Part shown: positions 43,618 through 53,052 of the stretch, in pieces
Layout of the letters: every line of letters starts with the position of its first letter
Numbering within the stretch: the stretch's first letter is position 1
Assembly: GCF_001431525.1 (NCBI RefSeq)
Contig: NZ_LDJH01000011.1
Location: forward strand, 62,001 to 126,000
DNA length: 64,000 bases
Direction: 5' to 3'
DNA from: Stenotrophomonas koreensis
GTDB lineage: Bacteria; Pseudomonadota; Gammaproteobacteria; Xanthomonadales; Xanthomonadaceae
Notes under the pieces: model-generated
Database searches by the model: none
What the model saw: only the letters and a program-made list of their open reading frames with translations
What the model was told of the DNA's origin: nothing
Translations under genes and position numbers: made by a program

Positions 43618-44187
43618 TCAGGATCTGCTACGAATCACGCCACAAGCTACCCGCACCCCGGCATTGCCTGCCGGTTGGCTGCGGTAATCATCGCCCTGGC
43701 CATGCACCACCAGGGCACGGCCAAGGATGTCATTGCCGGCACCGCCACCAAGCACGACCCCGGCCAGGTACACATCCACCGCTACCCGCCCGCCGGCATC
43801 GGCCTGCAGGTTGTCCATGTCACCCAGGTGATGGCCGCCCTGGCCGGCACGGCCATGGGCCTGTCCGAGCGGATTGAAGTGGCCACCGGCACTGCTGGCA
43901 TCCACCGCCGTGCAATCGCCACGCTCGTGCACATGGAAGGCGGCGAGCTGGTGGGCACGCAGGCCGCCGAGGGTGCCGGTGATGCGCACGCCACCGGGCT
44001 GGCTGGCCAGTTCCAGACGGCCACTGACCAGGCTGGCCGACGCCGGTGCCAGCGCCGCCTCGGCCTGCATCACCGTGCCCACCTGCGCCAGTACCGGTGC
44101 CGGCGGCGCTTCGGGCCTGGGTACCGGTGCGCTTGAACACGCGGCCAGGCCTGCCATCGCCACTACCGCCAACCAATCAACCCGCAT
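43618..44187 (-). CDS. sodC: superoxide dismutase [Cu-Zn], second lipoprotein paralog
   Basis: CuZn superoxide dismutase of 189 residues, a diverged paralog of the downstream gene. The lipobox is LAAC (about residue 17). Ligand motifs are FHVHERGDC, HFNPLGQAH, HHLGDMDN and LVVHGQGDDY, all intact. Its linker is shorter than in the other copy. ATG 44187 gives a normal lipoprotein signal; the frame is open a little upstream. The two copies are co-directional and probably cotranscribed. Confidence 0.93.
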   Translation of the reverse strand: MRVDWLAVVAMAGLAACSSAPVPRPEAPPAPVLAQVGTVMQAEAALAPASASLVSGRLELASQPGGVRITGTLGGLRAHQLAAFHVHERGDCTAVDASSAGGHFNPLGQAHGRAGQGGHHLGDMDNLQADAGGRVAVDVYLAGVVLGGGAGNDILGRALVVHGQGDDYRSQPAGNAGVRVACGVIRSRS

Positions 44188-44238
44188 GCGCCTGCCTCCG
44201 TCAAAACATCGTGCGCGGCAATGGTAGAGCAAACACGC

Positions 44239-45684
44239 CTAGCCCCGGTGACGGCTGGCACCGAGCTTGCGGGTCAGGGTATTGCGCCCTACCCCGAGCC
44301 GGCTGGCCGCTTCGGCGCGCCGGCCGCCGGTCAGTTCCAGCGCCACTTCCAGCAGGGTGGTATCCAGCCGTTGCCGTGCCTGCGCGTGCACATCGGCCAC
44401 CCCGGCATGCAGCTGCTGCCTGGCCCAGGCGGCCAATGGCGCCTCCCAGTCCATGCCGCTGCCGGCCAGCGCCGGCCCGGCCAGGCGGCCACCACGCGCC
44501 AGCGCGGCCTGGACATCGGCCGCATCGATGGTGTCGGCCACCGCCAGCGCCGCCAGCCGCCAGCAGACGTTTTCCAGCTCGCGCACATTGCCCGGCCAGT
44601 CATGCGCCGACAACGCCGCCAGTGCCGGGGCGCTGAGCCGCTTCAGGGGCATTTCCAGCCGCTGAGCCGCGCGTGCCAGGAAGTTCTCCGCCAGTACCGC
44701 GATATCGGCCCGGCGGTCGCGCAGCGGTGGCATCCGCAGCCGCACCACGTCCAGCCGGTGCAGCAGGTCGGCACGGAAACGCCCCTGCTCGACCAGTGCC
44801 TCCAGATCCTGATGGGTGGCGGCGACCACGCGCACATCGACGTGGATCAGCTCACGGCCACCGACCCGGAAGAATTCGCCCTGGGCCAGCACCCGCAGCA
44901 GGCGGGTCTGCAGCGAGGCCGGCATGTCGCCGATTTCATCCAGGAACAGGGTGCCGCCATCGGCCTGTTCAAAGCGGCCGATATGGCGCTTGTTGGCCCC
45001 GGTGAACGCGCCGGCCTCGTGCCCGAACAGCTCGCTTTCCAGCAGCTCGGCCGGAATCGCGGCGGTATTGAGCGCCACGAACGGACCGTGTGCGCGTGGC
45101 GATTCGCGGTGCAGGGCATTGGCCACCAGCTCCTTGCCGGTGCCGGTTTCGCCATGGATCAGCACGCTCAGCGGCGCCTGCGCCAGCCGGCCGATGGCCC
45201 GGAACAGCGCGCGCATCGGCTCGGTATCGCCGATCAGCTGCGGTGGGCCGTCCACCGAGACCGCGGCGGGAGTGGCCGCAGCAGCCGGCAACGGCGGCTC
45301 CTGCAGGGTCGGCAAGGCGCGCCGCGCCAGCGCCACCGCCTCGTCCAGGTCGAACGGCTTGGACAGGAACTCATGCGCGCCGCCACGAAACGCCCCGGCA
45401 GTGCTGGCCACGTCGGTGTAGGCGCTCATCACGATCACCGGCAGCTGCGGATGCTCGGCCTTGAGCCGCTCCAGCAGGGCCAGGCCGGATTGCCCGGGCA
45501 TGCGCACATCGGTGAACAGCAGGGCCGGCACCTGGCCAGCGGCCAGCGCCGCCAGCACCGCATCGGCGCTGTCGAACACCGCTACCTTCCAGCCGGCCTG
45601 GCGCAACGCGGTGGCCAGTACGAAGCGCACCGAGCGGTCGTCATCGACGACCCAGATCACGGCTGCAGCATCAACAGTGGTCAT
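44239..45684 (-). CDS. ntrC: nitrogen regulation response regulator NtrC
   Basis: Sigma-54 activator of 481 residues. The receiver domain has DDDRS and the phospho-acceptor Asp in FTDVRMPG (about residue 56). The AAA+ domain has Walker A GETGTGKEL, the sigma-54 contact GAFTGA in HEAGAFTGANKRH, and Walker B GGTLFLDEIGD. The C-terminus is a Fis-type HTH (EAASRLGVGRNTLTRKLG). It overlaps ntrB by 4 bases. Clear NtrC boxes occur before glnA and at ntrB in this window. Confidence 0.96.
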   Translation of the reverse strand: MTTVDAAAVIWVVDDDRSVRFVLATALRQAGWKVAVFDSADAVLAALAAGQVPALLFTDVRMPGQSGLALLERLKAEHPQLPVIVMSAYTDVASTAGAFRGGAHEFLSKPFDLDEAVALARRALPTLQEPPLPAAAATPAAVSVDGPPQLIGDTEPMRALFRAIGRLAQAPLSVLIHGETGTGKELVANALHRESPRAHGPFVALNTAAIPAELLESELFGHEAGAFTGANKRHIGRFEQADGGTLFLDEIGDMPASLQTRLLRVLAQGEFFRVGGRELIHVDVRVVAATHQDLEALVEQGRFRADLLHRLDVVRLRMPPLRDRRADIAVLAENFLARAAQRLEMPLKRLSAPALAALSAHDWPGNVRELENVCWRLAALAVADTIDAADVQAALARGGRLAGPALAGSGMDWEAPLAAWARQQLHAGVADVHAQARQRLDTTLLEVALELTGGRRAEAASRLGVGRNTLTRKLGASRHRG

Positions 45685-46724
45685 GGCACCTCCGCAACGT
45701 CGTCCAGCAAGGGCAGCAACAGGGTGAACACGGTATGCCCGGGGCGCGAGCGGTAGCCCAGCGAGCCGCGGTGTTCGCGCGCCACCTGCTGTGCCAGCGC
45801 CAGCCCCAGGCCCGTGCCCTCGGCACGGCCACTGACCAGCGGCAGGAAGATATGTTCGGCCAGGTCTTCCGGCACGCCACGGCCGTCATCGGCAATTTCC
45901 AGCCGCAGCACCAGTGGGTGGATCATCTCGGCGATGCGCGCACCGTGGTCGACCCGGGTGCGCAGGGTCACCGTGCTGCTGCCGGCCTGCATCGCATTGC
46001 GCACCAGGTTCCAGATCGCCTGGGTCAGGCGGTCGGCATCGCCGGTGAATTCGGGAATCGACGGGTCATAGTCGCGCTGCAGGCGCACCGCCCAGCCGGC
46101 TTCACTTTCGGCCAGGCGCAGCACCCGTTCCAGCACTGCATGGATGTTGAGCCGCGCCGGCGGCTGCGGCGGCTGCGGCGAGAGCAGCTGTTCAAGCAGG
46201 TTGTTCAACCGCTCGATCTCGCTGCTGATCAGCGCGATCAGCTCGCCCTCTTCCGGGTCACGCCCGGCGCTGCGCCGGGCCAGCAGTTGCGCCGCGCCCT
46301 TGAGCCCGGCCAGCGGGTTGCGCAGCTCGTGCGCCAGGCCCTTGAGCGCGGCATTCAACGCACTGGGCAGGGCCTGCACCGGGTCGGCCACGGCAAACTC
46401 ATCAACCGGATGCAGCTCCAGCAGCCAGCGGCCATCATCGCTGCGCCCGAGCCAGCCCTGGGCAAACTGCACGCTCTCGCCGGGCAGGGCCAGCGCCAGC
46501 CGGTCCAGCCGCAACAGATCGGCCTGGTCGCGCGCCATGAAGTGCGCCAGCACCTGGCCCTGGGCTTCCAACGCCGACAACGGCAACCCGATCAGCCGCC
46601 GGGCACTGACCCCCAGCCAGCGCACGAAGGCCGGGTTGACCCCGCGCACGTTGCCATCCGGCCCGGCCCAGGCCAGGGGCGTGGCCAACTGTTCAAGATC
46701 CGGTGGGGCGTCACTGGCAGTCAT
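45681..46724 (-). CDS. ntrB: nitrogen regulation sensor kinase NtrB
   Basis: Cytosolic histidine kinase of 347 residues that phosphorylates NtrC under nitrogen limitation and is controlled by PII. An N-terminal PAS domain (LATPLAWAGPDGNVRGVNPA) is followed by the H-box LKGLAHELRNPLAGLKG (His about 140), an N-box IWNLVRNAMQAG, and G-boxes DDGRGVPEDL and GTGLGLALAQ. No membrane helix. An NtrC-like box sits one base before its start codon, suggesting autoregulation. Confidence 0.95.
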   Translation of the reverse strand: MTASDAPPDLEQLATPLAWAGPDGNVRGVNPAFVRWLGVSARRLIGLPLSALEAQGQVLAHFMARDQADLLRLDRLALALPGESVQFAQGWLGRSDDGRWLLELHPVDEFAVADPVQALPSALNAALKGLAHELRNPLAGLKGAAQLLARRSAGRDPEEGELIALISSEIERLNNLLEQLLSPQPPQPPARLNIHAVLERVLRLAESEAGWAVRLQRDYDPSIPEFTGDADRLTQAIWNLVRNAMQAGSSTVTLRTRVDHGARIAEMIHPLVLRLEIADDGRGVPEDLAEHIFLPLVSGRAEGTGLGLALAQQVAREHRGSLGYRSRPGHTVFTLLLPLLDDVAEVP

Positions 46725-46741
46725 TGCACCAATATAGTGCA
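46725..46741. promoter_or_regulatory. NtrC-like box touching the ntrB start
   Basis: TGCACC-AATAT-AGTGCA matches the NtrC consensus (TGCACC-N5-GGTGCA) at 11 of 12 positions. It directly abuts the ntrB start codon (46722-46724 on the minus strand), a place where bound NtrC would repress rather than activate. Confidence 0.55.
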
Positions 46742-46773
46742 AAGCCCGCGCAGCCGGCAGCGCCCTGGTCTGC

Positions 46774-47517
46774 TCAAGGCAGCTGCTGCAGCAACGAGTG
46801 CAGGATGCGCGCATCCTCCGCATCCAGCACCGGCGGCAGCTGGTCATCACCGCGGAAGCGGCGATGGAAGGCGGTAATGGCCGCCTCCGGCTTGCCGGCA
46901 TCGACCGGATAACCAAACGCACGCAGGGCCAGCAGCGGATCAAACCCTTCCGGGGCCGGGCCATGCTCGGCCTTGGGCCACAGGCCAAAGCCGGCCTCGG
47001 CCAGGGTCTGCCACGGGAAGAAACGGTTCGGGTCCTGCTTGCGCATCGGTGCCAGGTCGGCATGGGCGATGACCGCATGGCGCGGGATGTTCAGCCGTGT
47101 GCTCAGGTCCTCCAGCAGCACGATCAATGCCTGGATCTGGGCCGGCGGGAACGGGCTGTCACCATCGTTGTCGATTTCGATCCCGATCGAGGTCGAGTTC
47201 AGATCCCCCAGCGGGCCCCAGCGGCCCGGGCCGGCATGCCAGGCGCGGCGGCTGTCCTCCACCAATTGGTACAGGTGGCCGTCCTTGCCGAGCAGGTAGT
47301 GCGAGCTGACCTTGCCACCGCTGTTGGCCGTGCTCAGCGTGTGCAGGCTTTCCTCCACCGAATCCTGGTCGGTGTGGTGCAGCACGATCACCACCGGCCC
47401 GCGTTCATTGTGGTTGGGCGATGGGTGCCAGCTCGCCAGCGGGTTACGCACCACCTGCGGAGAGCAGGCGCTCAGGGCGGCGACCAGCGCCAGGGGCAGC
47501 AGCAGGTTTGTTTTCAT
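46774..47517 (-). CDS. AmiD-like N-acetylmuramoyl-L-alanine amidase lipoprotein
   Basis: Outer-membrane-type lipoprotein amidase of 247 residues. The signal ends LALVAALSAC (acylated Cys about 18). The Amidase_2 domain has VIVLHHTDQDSVEES, SSHYLLGKDGHLYQLV, STSIGIEIDND, and HADLAPMRKQDPNRFFPW, which carry the zinc ligands and the catalytic Glu. A C-terminal peptidoglycan-binding-like region follows (FDPLLALRAFGYPV). It cuts the amide bond between MurNAc and the peptide. It lies between amtB and ntrB, on the same strand, with a hairpin between it and amtB. Confidence 0.9.
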   Translation of the reverse strand: MKTNLLLPLALVAALSACSPQVVRNPLASWHPSPNHNERGPVVIVLHHTDQDSVEESLHTLSTANSGGKVSSHYLLGKDGHLYQLVEDSRRAWHAGPGRWGPLGDLNSTSIGIEIDNDGDSPFPPAQIQALIVLLEDLSTRLNIPRHAVIAHADLAPMRKQDPNRFFPWQTLAEAGFGLWPKAEHGPAPEGFDPLLALRAFGYPVDAGKPEAAITAFHRRFRGDDQLPPVLDAEDARILHSLLQQLP

Positions 47518-47562
47518 CCGGGCATTGCAACCGTCAACGGCGGGGCCCACAAGTTACCGAAG

Positions 47563-47588
47563 TCACGGGCGCCAGCCGGCGCCCGTGA
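47563..47588 (-). terminator. perfect GC-rich hairpin after amtB
   Basis: TCACGGGCGCC pairs perfectly with GGCGCCCGTGA around a four-base loop, 13 bases after the amtB stop. There is no T-run on either side, so it may be a terminator helped by Rho or an mRNA-stabilising stem. Confidence 0.45.
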
Positions 47589-47600
47589 CCGTTGCAACCA

Positions 47601-49025
47601 TCAGCCCTCGTAGGCGCGCTCGCCGTGGCTGGAGATGTCCAGGCCCTGGCGCTCGGCCTCGCTGTCCACGCGCAGGCCGCCGAACAGCACCCGGGCCAGC
47701 AGCAGGATCAACGCGGTAGCCACCGCGCACCAGACCACGGTGAATACCACCGAGACCAGCTGCACCCAGACCTGCGCGCCGATGCTGCCCTCCAGCCCGG
47801 TGCCGCCGAGCGAGGCATCACTGAACACACCGGTGAGCAACGCACCGATGATGCCGCCCACGCCATGCACGCCGAACACGTCCAGGCTGTCATCGGCGCG
47901 CAGCAGGCGCTTGAGGCCATTGACCGCCCACACGCAGACCGCACCGGCCAGCACACCGATCACGATCGCCCCCATCGGGCCCACCGTACCGGCGGCCGGA
48001 GTGATGCCGACCAGGCCGGCAATCGCGCCGGAAGCGCCACCCAGTGCCGAGGGCTTGCCCTTGCTGATGGCTTCGATCACGGTCCAGCCAACCACACCGG
48101 CGGCGGTGGCCACCATGGTGTTGAGCATCGCCAGCGAGGCGGCGCCGTTGGCCGCCAGCGCCGAACCGGCATTGAAGCCGAACCAGCCCACCCACAGCAG
48201 CGCGGCACCGATGAAGGTGAACGGCACGCTGTGCGGCTTCATCGCCTCACGGCCATAACCCAGCCGCGGGCCCAGCAGCCAGGCGCCGACCAGGCCGGCC
48301 ACGCCGGCATTGATGTGGACCACGGTGCCGCCGGCAAAGTCGATCACGCCCTTGTGCGCCAGAAAACCCTCGGCGCCGCTCCACACCATGTGCACCATCG
48401 GCAGGTAGGCCAGGGTGACCCAGGCGATGGCGAAGAACATCACCACCTTGAACTTGATGCGTTCGGCGAACGAGCCGATCACCAGCGCGGTGGTGATGCC
48501 GGCAAAGGTGGACTGGAAGGCGACAAACAGGAATTCAGGCAGGCCGTTGGCCACCGAATCGGCGGTGATGCCGCGCAGGAAGGCACGCTCGCTGAACGAG
48601 CCGAAGAAGGCATTGCCGGCACTGAAGGCCGCGCTGTAGCCGTAAGCCACCCAGACCAGCACCACCACCGAATACACCACCAGCACCTGCATCAGCACCG
48701 ACAGCACGTTCTTGCTGCGCACCATGCCGCCGTAGAACAGCGCCAGGCCCGGCACCACCATCAGCAGCACCAGCAGGGTCGAGGTCAGCATCCAGGCCAC
48801 GTCACCGTGGTCATAGGCGGCGGCAGCCGGCCCGGCAACCGCGGCCGGCTCGGCCGCTGTCGGCTCCAGCGCAGCGACGCTGACTTCCGGGTCGGGCAGC
48901 GGAATCACTTCGGCCGGTGACTGTGCAAATGCCAGCGGCCCGGCCAGCAGCGCCAGCAGGACGGTGAAAAACAGCAACAGCGCAGCGTGCCGCGGCATCA
49001 GCCCGGCAGGACGAACAGTCTTCAT
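47601..49025 (-). CDS. amtB: ammonium transporter AmtB
   Basis: Trimeric ammonium channel of 474 residues with about 11 helices. There is a cleavable signal peptide (LLLFFTVLLALLAGPLAFA) and a long Ala/Pro-rich periplasmic N-terminal stretch before the first channel helix (VAWMLTSTLLVLLMVVPGLA). The pore His motifs are in GGTVVHINAG and DVFGVHGVGGIIGALL. The C-terminal tail (DSEAERQGLDISSHGERAY) is the part that binds GlnK. It follows glnK by 19 bases, the classic glnK-amtB operon. Confidence 0.96.
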   Translation of the reverse strand: MKTVRPAGLMPRHAALLLFFTVLLALLAGPLAFAQSPAEVIPLPDPEVSVAALEPTAAEPAAVAGPAAAAYDHGDVAWMLTSTLLVLLMVVPGLALFYGGMVRSKNVLSVLMQVLVVYSVVVLVWVAYGYSAAFSAGNAFFGSFSERAFLRGITADSVANGLPEFLFVAFQSTFAGITTALVIGSFAERIKFKVVMFFAIAWVTLAYLPMVHMVWSGAEGFLAHKGVIDFAGGTVVHINAGVAGLVGAWLLGPRLGYGREAMKPHSVPFTFIGAALLWVGWFGFNAGSALAANGAASLAMLNTMVATAAGVVGWTVIEAISKGKPSALGGASGAIAGLVGITPAAGTVGPMGAIVIGVLAGAVCVWAVNGLKRLLRADDSLDVFGVHGVGGIIGALLTGVFSDASLGGTGLEGSIGAQVWVQLVSVVFTVVWCAVATALILLLARVLFGGLRVDSEAERQGLDISSHGERAYEG

Positions 49026-49044
49026 GGGGTAGCTCCGTGGGAGG

Positions 49045-49677
<633 letters not shown>

Positions 49678-49684
49678 TCAACAA

Positions 49685-51094
49685 TCAGATCGCGTAGTAC
49701 AGCTGGTATTCCAGCGGGTGGGTGGCGGCACGGAAGGAGGTCACTTCCTTCATCTTCAGGGCGATGTAGCCGTCGATGAAGTCGTCGCTCATCACGCCAC
49801 CGGCCTTGAGGAACTCGCGGTCCTTGTCCAGCGCTTCCAGCGCCTGGTCCAGCGAGGAGCAGACCTGCGGGATCAGCTTCTCTTCTTCCGGCGGCAGGTC
49901 GTACAAGTCCTTGTCGCTCGGTGCGCCCGGGTCGATCTGGTTACGGATGCCGTCCAGGCCGGCCATCATCAGCGCGGTGAAGGTCAGGTAGCCGGACTGG
50001 ATCGGATCGGGGAAGCGCATCTCGATGCGACGGGCCTTCGGGTTGGCCACGAACGGGATGCGGCAGGAGGCCGAACGGTTGGAGGCCGAGTAGGCCAGCA
50101 TCACCGGGGCTTCAAAGCCCGGGACCAGACGCTTGTAGGAGTTGGTGCCGGCGTTGGCGAAGGCGTTGATCGCCTTGGCGTGCTTGAAGATGCCGCCGAT
50201 GTACCACAGCGCGGTCTGGCTCAGGCCACCGTAGCCGTCGCCGGAGAACAGGTTCTTGCCGTCCTTTGCCAGGCTCTGGTGCACATGCATGCCGCTGCCG
50301 TTGTCACCGACGATCGGCTTGGGCATGAAGGTGGCGGTCTTGCCGTTGCGGTGGGCCACGTTCTTGACCACGTGCTTCAGGCGCAGCAGCTCGTCGGCCT
50401 TCTTGACCAGGGTGTTGAACTTGGCGCCGATCTCGCACTGGCCGGCGTTGGCCACCTCGTGGTGGTGCACTTCCACTTCGATGCCGACCGCAGCCAGGGT
50501 CTTGCACATCTCGGCGCGGATGTCGTGCAGCGAATCGGTCGGCGGCACCGGGAAGTAGCCACCCTTCACCGTCGGGCGATAGCCGGAGTTGGCGCCGCCC
50601 ATCTTGTCGCCGGTGCCCCAGGCCGCTTCCTCGGAATTGATCTTGAAGAAGGTGTTGCCCATCTCGTTGGCGTAACGCACCGAATCGAAGATGAAGAATT
50701 CCGGTTCCGGGCCGAAGAAGGCCAGGTCAGCGATGCCGGAGGACTTCAGGAAGGCCTCGGCGCGCTTGGCGATGCCGCGCGGGCAGCGGTTGTACGGCTG
50801 CATCGTGGCCGGGTCGAGGATGTCGCAGCTGATCACCAGGGTCGGGTCGGCATAGAACGGATCGACGTAGGCCGACTCGGTATCGGGCATCAGCACCATG
50901 TCCGAATCGTTGATGCCCTTCCAGCCGGCAATCGAGCTGCCGTCGAACATCTTGCCTTCCTCGAACAGGCTCGGCTCGATGATCGAAACCGGGAAGGTGA
51001 CGTGCTGTTCCACACCACGCATGTCGACAAAGCGCAGGTCGACGAACTCGATCTGGTTTTCCTTGATCAGCTTCTCAACGTTTTCAACGGACAT
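49685..51094 (-). CDS. glnA: glutamine synthetase type I
   Basis: Dodecameric GSI-beta enzyme of 469 residues, the same length as E. coli GlnA, joining ammonia to glutamate with ATP. Landmarks are the N-terminal [20 protein letters not shown], the active-site [12 protein letters not shown] and [16 protein letters not shown], the Asp50-type loop [11 protein letters not shown], and the adenylylation site DLYDLPPEE (Tyr about 397). The ATG at 51094 has GAGG eight bases upstream. The leader carries a near-perfect sigma-54 promoter and two NtrC boxes. Confidence 0.98.
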   Translation of the reverse strand: MSVENVEKLIKENQIEFVDLRFVDMRGVEQHVTFPVSIIEPSLFEEGKMFDGSSIAGWKGINDSDMVLMPDTESAYVDPFYADPTLVISCDILDPATMQPYNRCPRGIAKRAEAFLKSSGIADLAFFGPEPEFFIFDSVRYANEMGNTFFKINSEEAAWGTGDKMGGANSGYRPTVKGGYFPVPPTDSLHDIRAEMCKTLAAVGIEVEVHHHEVANAGQCEIGAKFNTLVKKADELLRLKHVVKNVAHRNGKTATFMPKPIVGDNGSGMHVHQSLAKDGKNLFSGDGYGGLSQTALWYIGGIFKHAKAINAFANAGTNSYKRLVPGFEAPVMLAYSASNRSASCRIPFVANPKARRIEMRFPDPIQSGYLTFTALMMAGLDGIRNQIDPGAPSDKDLYDLPPEEEKLIPQVCSSLDQALEALDKDREFLKAGGVMSDDFIDGYIALKMKEVTSFRAATHPLEYQLYYAI

Positions 51095-51133
51095 CGTTAC
51101 AACCTCGGCGGGGTGGATTCGTAGATCAGGTAT

Positions 51134-51149
51134 AGCAAACCACGTGCCA
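51134..51149 (-). promoter_or_regulatory. sigma-54 promoter of glnA
   Basis: Minus strand TGGCACGTGGTTTGC matches the consensus TGGCACG-N4-TTGC at every fixed position. Transcription would start about 29 bases before the glnA ATG. Confidence 0.92.
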
Positions 51150-51223
51150 ACTTTTGATTTTTCTGCAAGCCATTGTTTTAATAGGGAAATAAAAACATGC
51201 AGGAAGGCCGCGCCCCTTGGCTG

Positions 51224-51240
51224 TGCACCAAAAAGGTGCA
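51224..51240. promoter_or_regulatory. NtrC box 1 upstream of glnA
   Basis: TGCACC-AAAAA-GGTGCA is a perfect NtrC consensus palindrome. Its centre is about 110 bases upstream of the predicted glnA start, a standard enhancer distance. Confidence 0.92.
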
Positions 51241-51252
51241 TCCTTGCTGCAA

Positions 51253-51269
51253 CGCACCGCATGGGTGCA
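51253..51269. promoter_or_regulatory. NtrC box 2 upstream of glnA
   Basis: CGCACC-GCATG-GGTGCA matches the NtrC palindrome at 11 of 12 positions. It lies 29 bases centre-to-centre from box 1, close to three helical turns, so two dimers could bind side by side. It is also 49 bases before the divergent uppP start. Confidence 0.85.
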
Positions 51270-51317
51270 AACTGAACGCGTTTTCCGCCCTTCCTGCTCC
51301 AGCGCTGCCCACTGCCC

Positions 51318-52112
51318 ATGTCCGACCTGTTTAGCGCCCTGCTGCTGGGCATCATCGAAGGCCTCACCGAATTCCTGCCGGTGTCCTCCACCGGCCACCT
51401 GCTGATCGCCCAGCACTGGCTGGGCAGCCGCTCGGACTTTTTCAACATCGTCATCCAGGCCGGCGCGATCGTCGCGGTGGTGCTGGTGCTGCGCCAGCGC
51501 CTGTGGAGCCTGGCCACCGGCCTGGGCCAGGCCGACAACCGCGATTACGTGCTCAAGCTGGGCACCGCCTTCCTGGTCACCGCCCTGGTCGGGCTGCCGG
51601 TACGCCTGCTCGGCTGGGAACTGCCGGAAACGGTGACCCCGGTGGCGATCGCCCTGATCATCGGCGGGCTGTGGATGCTGCTGGCCGAAAAGCGCGCCAG
51701 CCTGCTGCCGGACCGTACCACGGTGACCTGGACGGTCGCCGTCGGCGTCGGCCTGGCCCAAGTGGTGGCCGGGGTCTTCCCGGGCACCTCGCGTTCGGCC
51801 GCAGCGATCTTCCTGGCCATGTTCCTGGGCCTTAGCCGGCGCGCGGCCGCGGCCGAGTTCGTGTTCCTGGTCGGCATCCCGACCATGTTCGCCGCCAGTG
51901 GCTACGCGTTGCTGGAAATGGCCAGCGAGGGCCAGCTCGGCAACGAGGCCTGGGCAGAAGTCGCACTGGCCTTTGTCGCCTCGGCGCTGACCGGCTTTGT
52001 CGTGGTCAAATGGCTGCTGGGCTACATCAAGAACCACAGTTTCAATGGCTTTGCCTGGTACCGGATCGCGCTCGGTATCGGCCTGTTGCTGCTGCTGCCG
52101 GCCGGCAGCTGA
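51318..52112 (+). CDS. uppP: undecaprenyl-diphosphatase UppP (BacA)
   Basis: Integral membrane phosphatase of 264 residues recycling undecaprenyl pyrophosphate to the carrier phosphate used for peptidoglycan and surface glycans. Motif 1, [15 protein letters not shown] (residues 15-29), and motif 2, [12 protein letters not shown] (about 155-166), carry the catalytic Glu and Ser/Arg. About eight helices. It is divergent from glnA; the NtrC boxes lie between the two genes. The polysaccharide locus at the left of the window depends on this lipid carrier. Confidence 0.96.
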   Translation: MSDLFSALLLGIIEGLTEFLPVSSTGHLLIAQHWLGSRSDFFNIVIQAGAIVAVVLVLRQRLWSLATGLGQADNRDYVLKLGTAFLVTALVGLPVRLLGWELPETVTPVAIALIIGGLWMLLAEKRASLLPDRTTVTWTVAVGVGLAQVVAGVFPGTSRSAAAIFLAMFLGLSRRAAAAEFVFLVGIPTMFAASGYALLEMASEGQLGNEAWAEVALAFVASALTGFVVVKWLLGYIKNHSFNGFAWYRIALGIGLLLLLPAGS

Positions 52113-52160
52113 GTCTGCGGCCTTCCCGCCCCCCATTCACTTGGATTGTTGGAGGTTGTT

Positions 52161-52979
52161 GTGTTGCGAGCCGCCCTGTTGACCCTGCCGCTGGCGCTGT
52201 TGACTGCCTGCGCCCCATCAACGCCGACCCCGGCCAGCCAGGCCGTGGACAGCCAGACGTCCGTGTCCCCGGCTGAATCCACGGGTTTGACCGTCGATGC
52301 CAGCCAGCTGGGTGCCAACCACTGGCTGCTGACCTCGGCAACCGATGCCGGCAACCAGCCGATCGATGTGCTGTTCCCGAATGAAGACGTGCCGTTGCAG
52401 CTGGACTTTGCCGAGGGCCGGATCCACATTTCCGGCGGCTGCAACCAGCACAATGGCAGCTACCGGCTCGAGCAGCAGACCCTGGTCATCGGCCCGCTGG
52501 CCGCCACCGAACGCGCCTGCGAACCGGCGCTGATGGCCGCCGACCAGGCCATCGCCGCCCAGTTCAGCAAGCCGTTGCAGGTCAAGGCGATCGATTCGGG
52601 GCAGCTGCTGCTGGTCAGTGCCGACGGCGCCACCCTGAGCTGGCGCGGCGAGCCCACCGCGCAGACCCGCTTTGGCGGCCCGGGCGAAACCGTGTTCTGG
52701 GAAGTGACCCCGCAGCGCAAGCCGTGCAGCCACGGCGTGATGGCCAACGCCCAGTGCCTGCAGGTACGGCCGGTGCACTACAGCGCCGAAGGCATCAAGC
52801 AGCCTGCCAGTGCGGATTTCAGTCTTTTCTACGGTGAAATCGAGGGATACCAGCACCAGCCCGGCACCCGCAACATCCTGCGGCTCAAGCGCTATCCGGT
52901 GGCCAACCCGCCGGCCGATGGCTCCTCGCTGGCCTACGTGCTGGACCTGGTGGTGGAAAGCGAGAACGTCGGCCCCTGA
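52161..52979 (+). CDS. META/HslJ and DUF4377 domain lipoprotein
   Basis: A 272-residue lipoprotein. The signal ends LALLTAC (Cys about 16). An HslJ-like META domain follows (HISGGCNQHNGSYRLEQQTL, PLAATERACEPALMAADQAI), then a C-terminal DUF4377 domain (WEVTPQRKPCSHGVMANAQC, LQVRPVHYSAEG and FSLFYGEIEGYQHQPGT). It is envelope located; META proteins have been tied to stress and heat resistance, but the function is open. GTG 52161 is chosen because GGAGG lies five bases upstream. A terminator follows. Confidence 0.88.
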   Translation: MLRAALLTLPLALLTACAPSTPTPASQAVDSQTSVSPAESTGLTVDASQLGANHWLLTSATDAGNQPIDVLFPNEDVPLQLDFAEGRIHISGGCNQHNGSYRLEQQTLVIGPLAATERACEPALMAADQAIAAQFSKPLQVKAIDSGQLLLVSADGATLSWRGEPTAQTRFGGPGETVFWEVTPQRKPCSHGVMANAQCLQVRPVHYSAEGIKQPASADFSLFYGEIEGYQHQPGTRNILRLKRYPVANPPADGSSLAYVLDLVVESENVGP

Positions 52980-53008
52980 GCCCAGGCGATGCCATAAGCG
53001 CAGGCAAC

Positions 53009-53040
53009 AAAAAACCGCCGGTCTGCACCGGCGGTTTTTT
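53009..53040. terminator. bidirectional terminator
   Basis: AAAACCGCCGGT pairs with ACCGGCGGTTTT around CTGC, with T-runs on both strands. It serves the lipoprotein gene on the plus strand and the PEBP gene on the minus strand, which converge here. Confidence 0.92.
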
Positions 53041-53052
53041 CATTGCCTGCGC

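Noticed and set aside
51126-52136. A 336-codon minus-strand open frame opposite uppP
   Set aside because: Shadow of uppP with low-complexity composition; it would also cover the NtrC boxes and the sigma-54 promoter.
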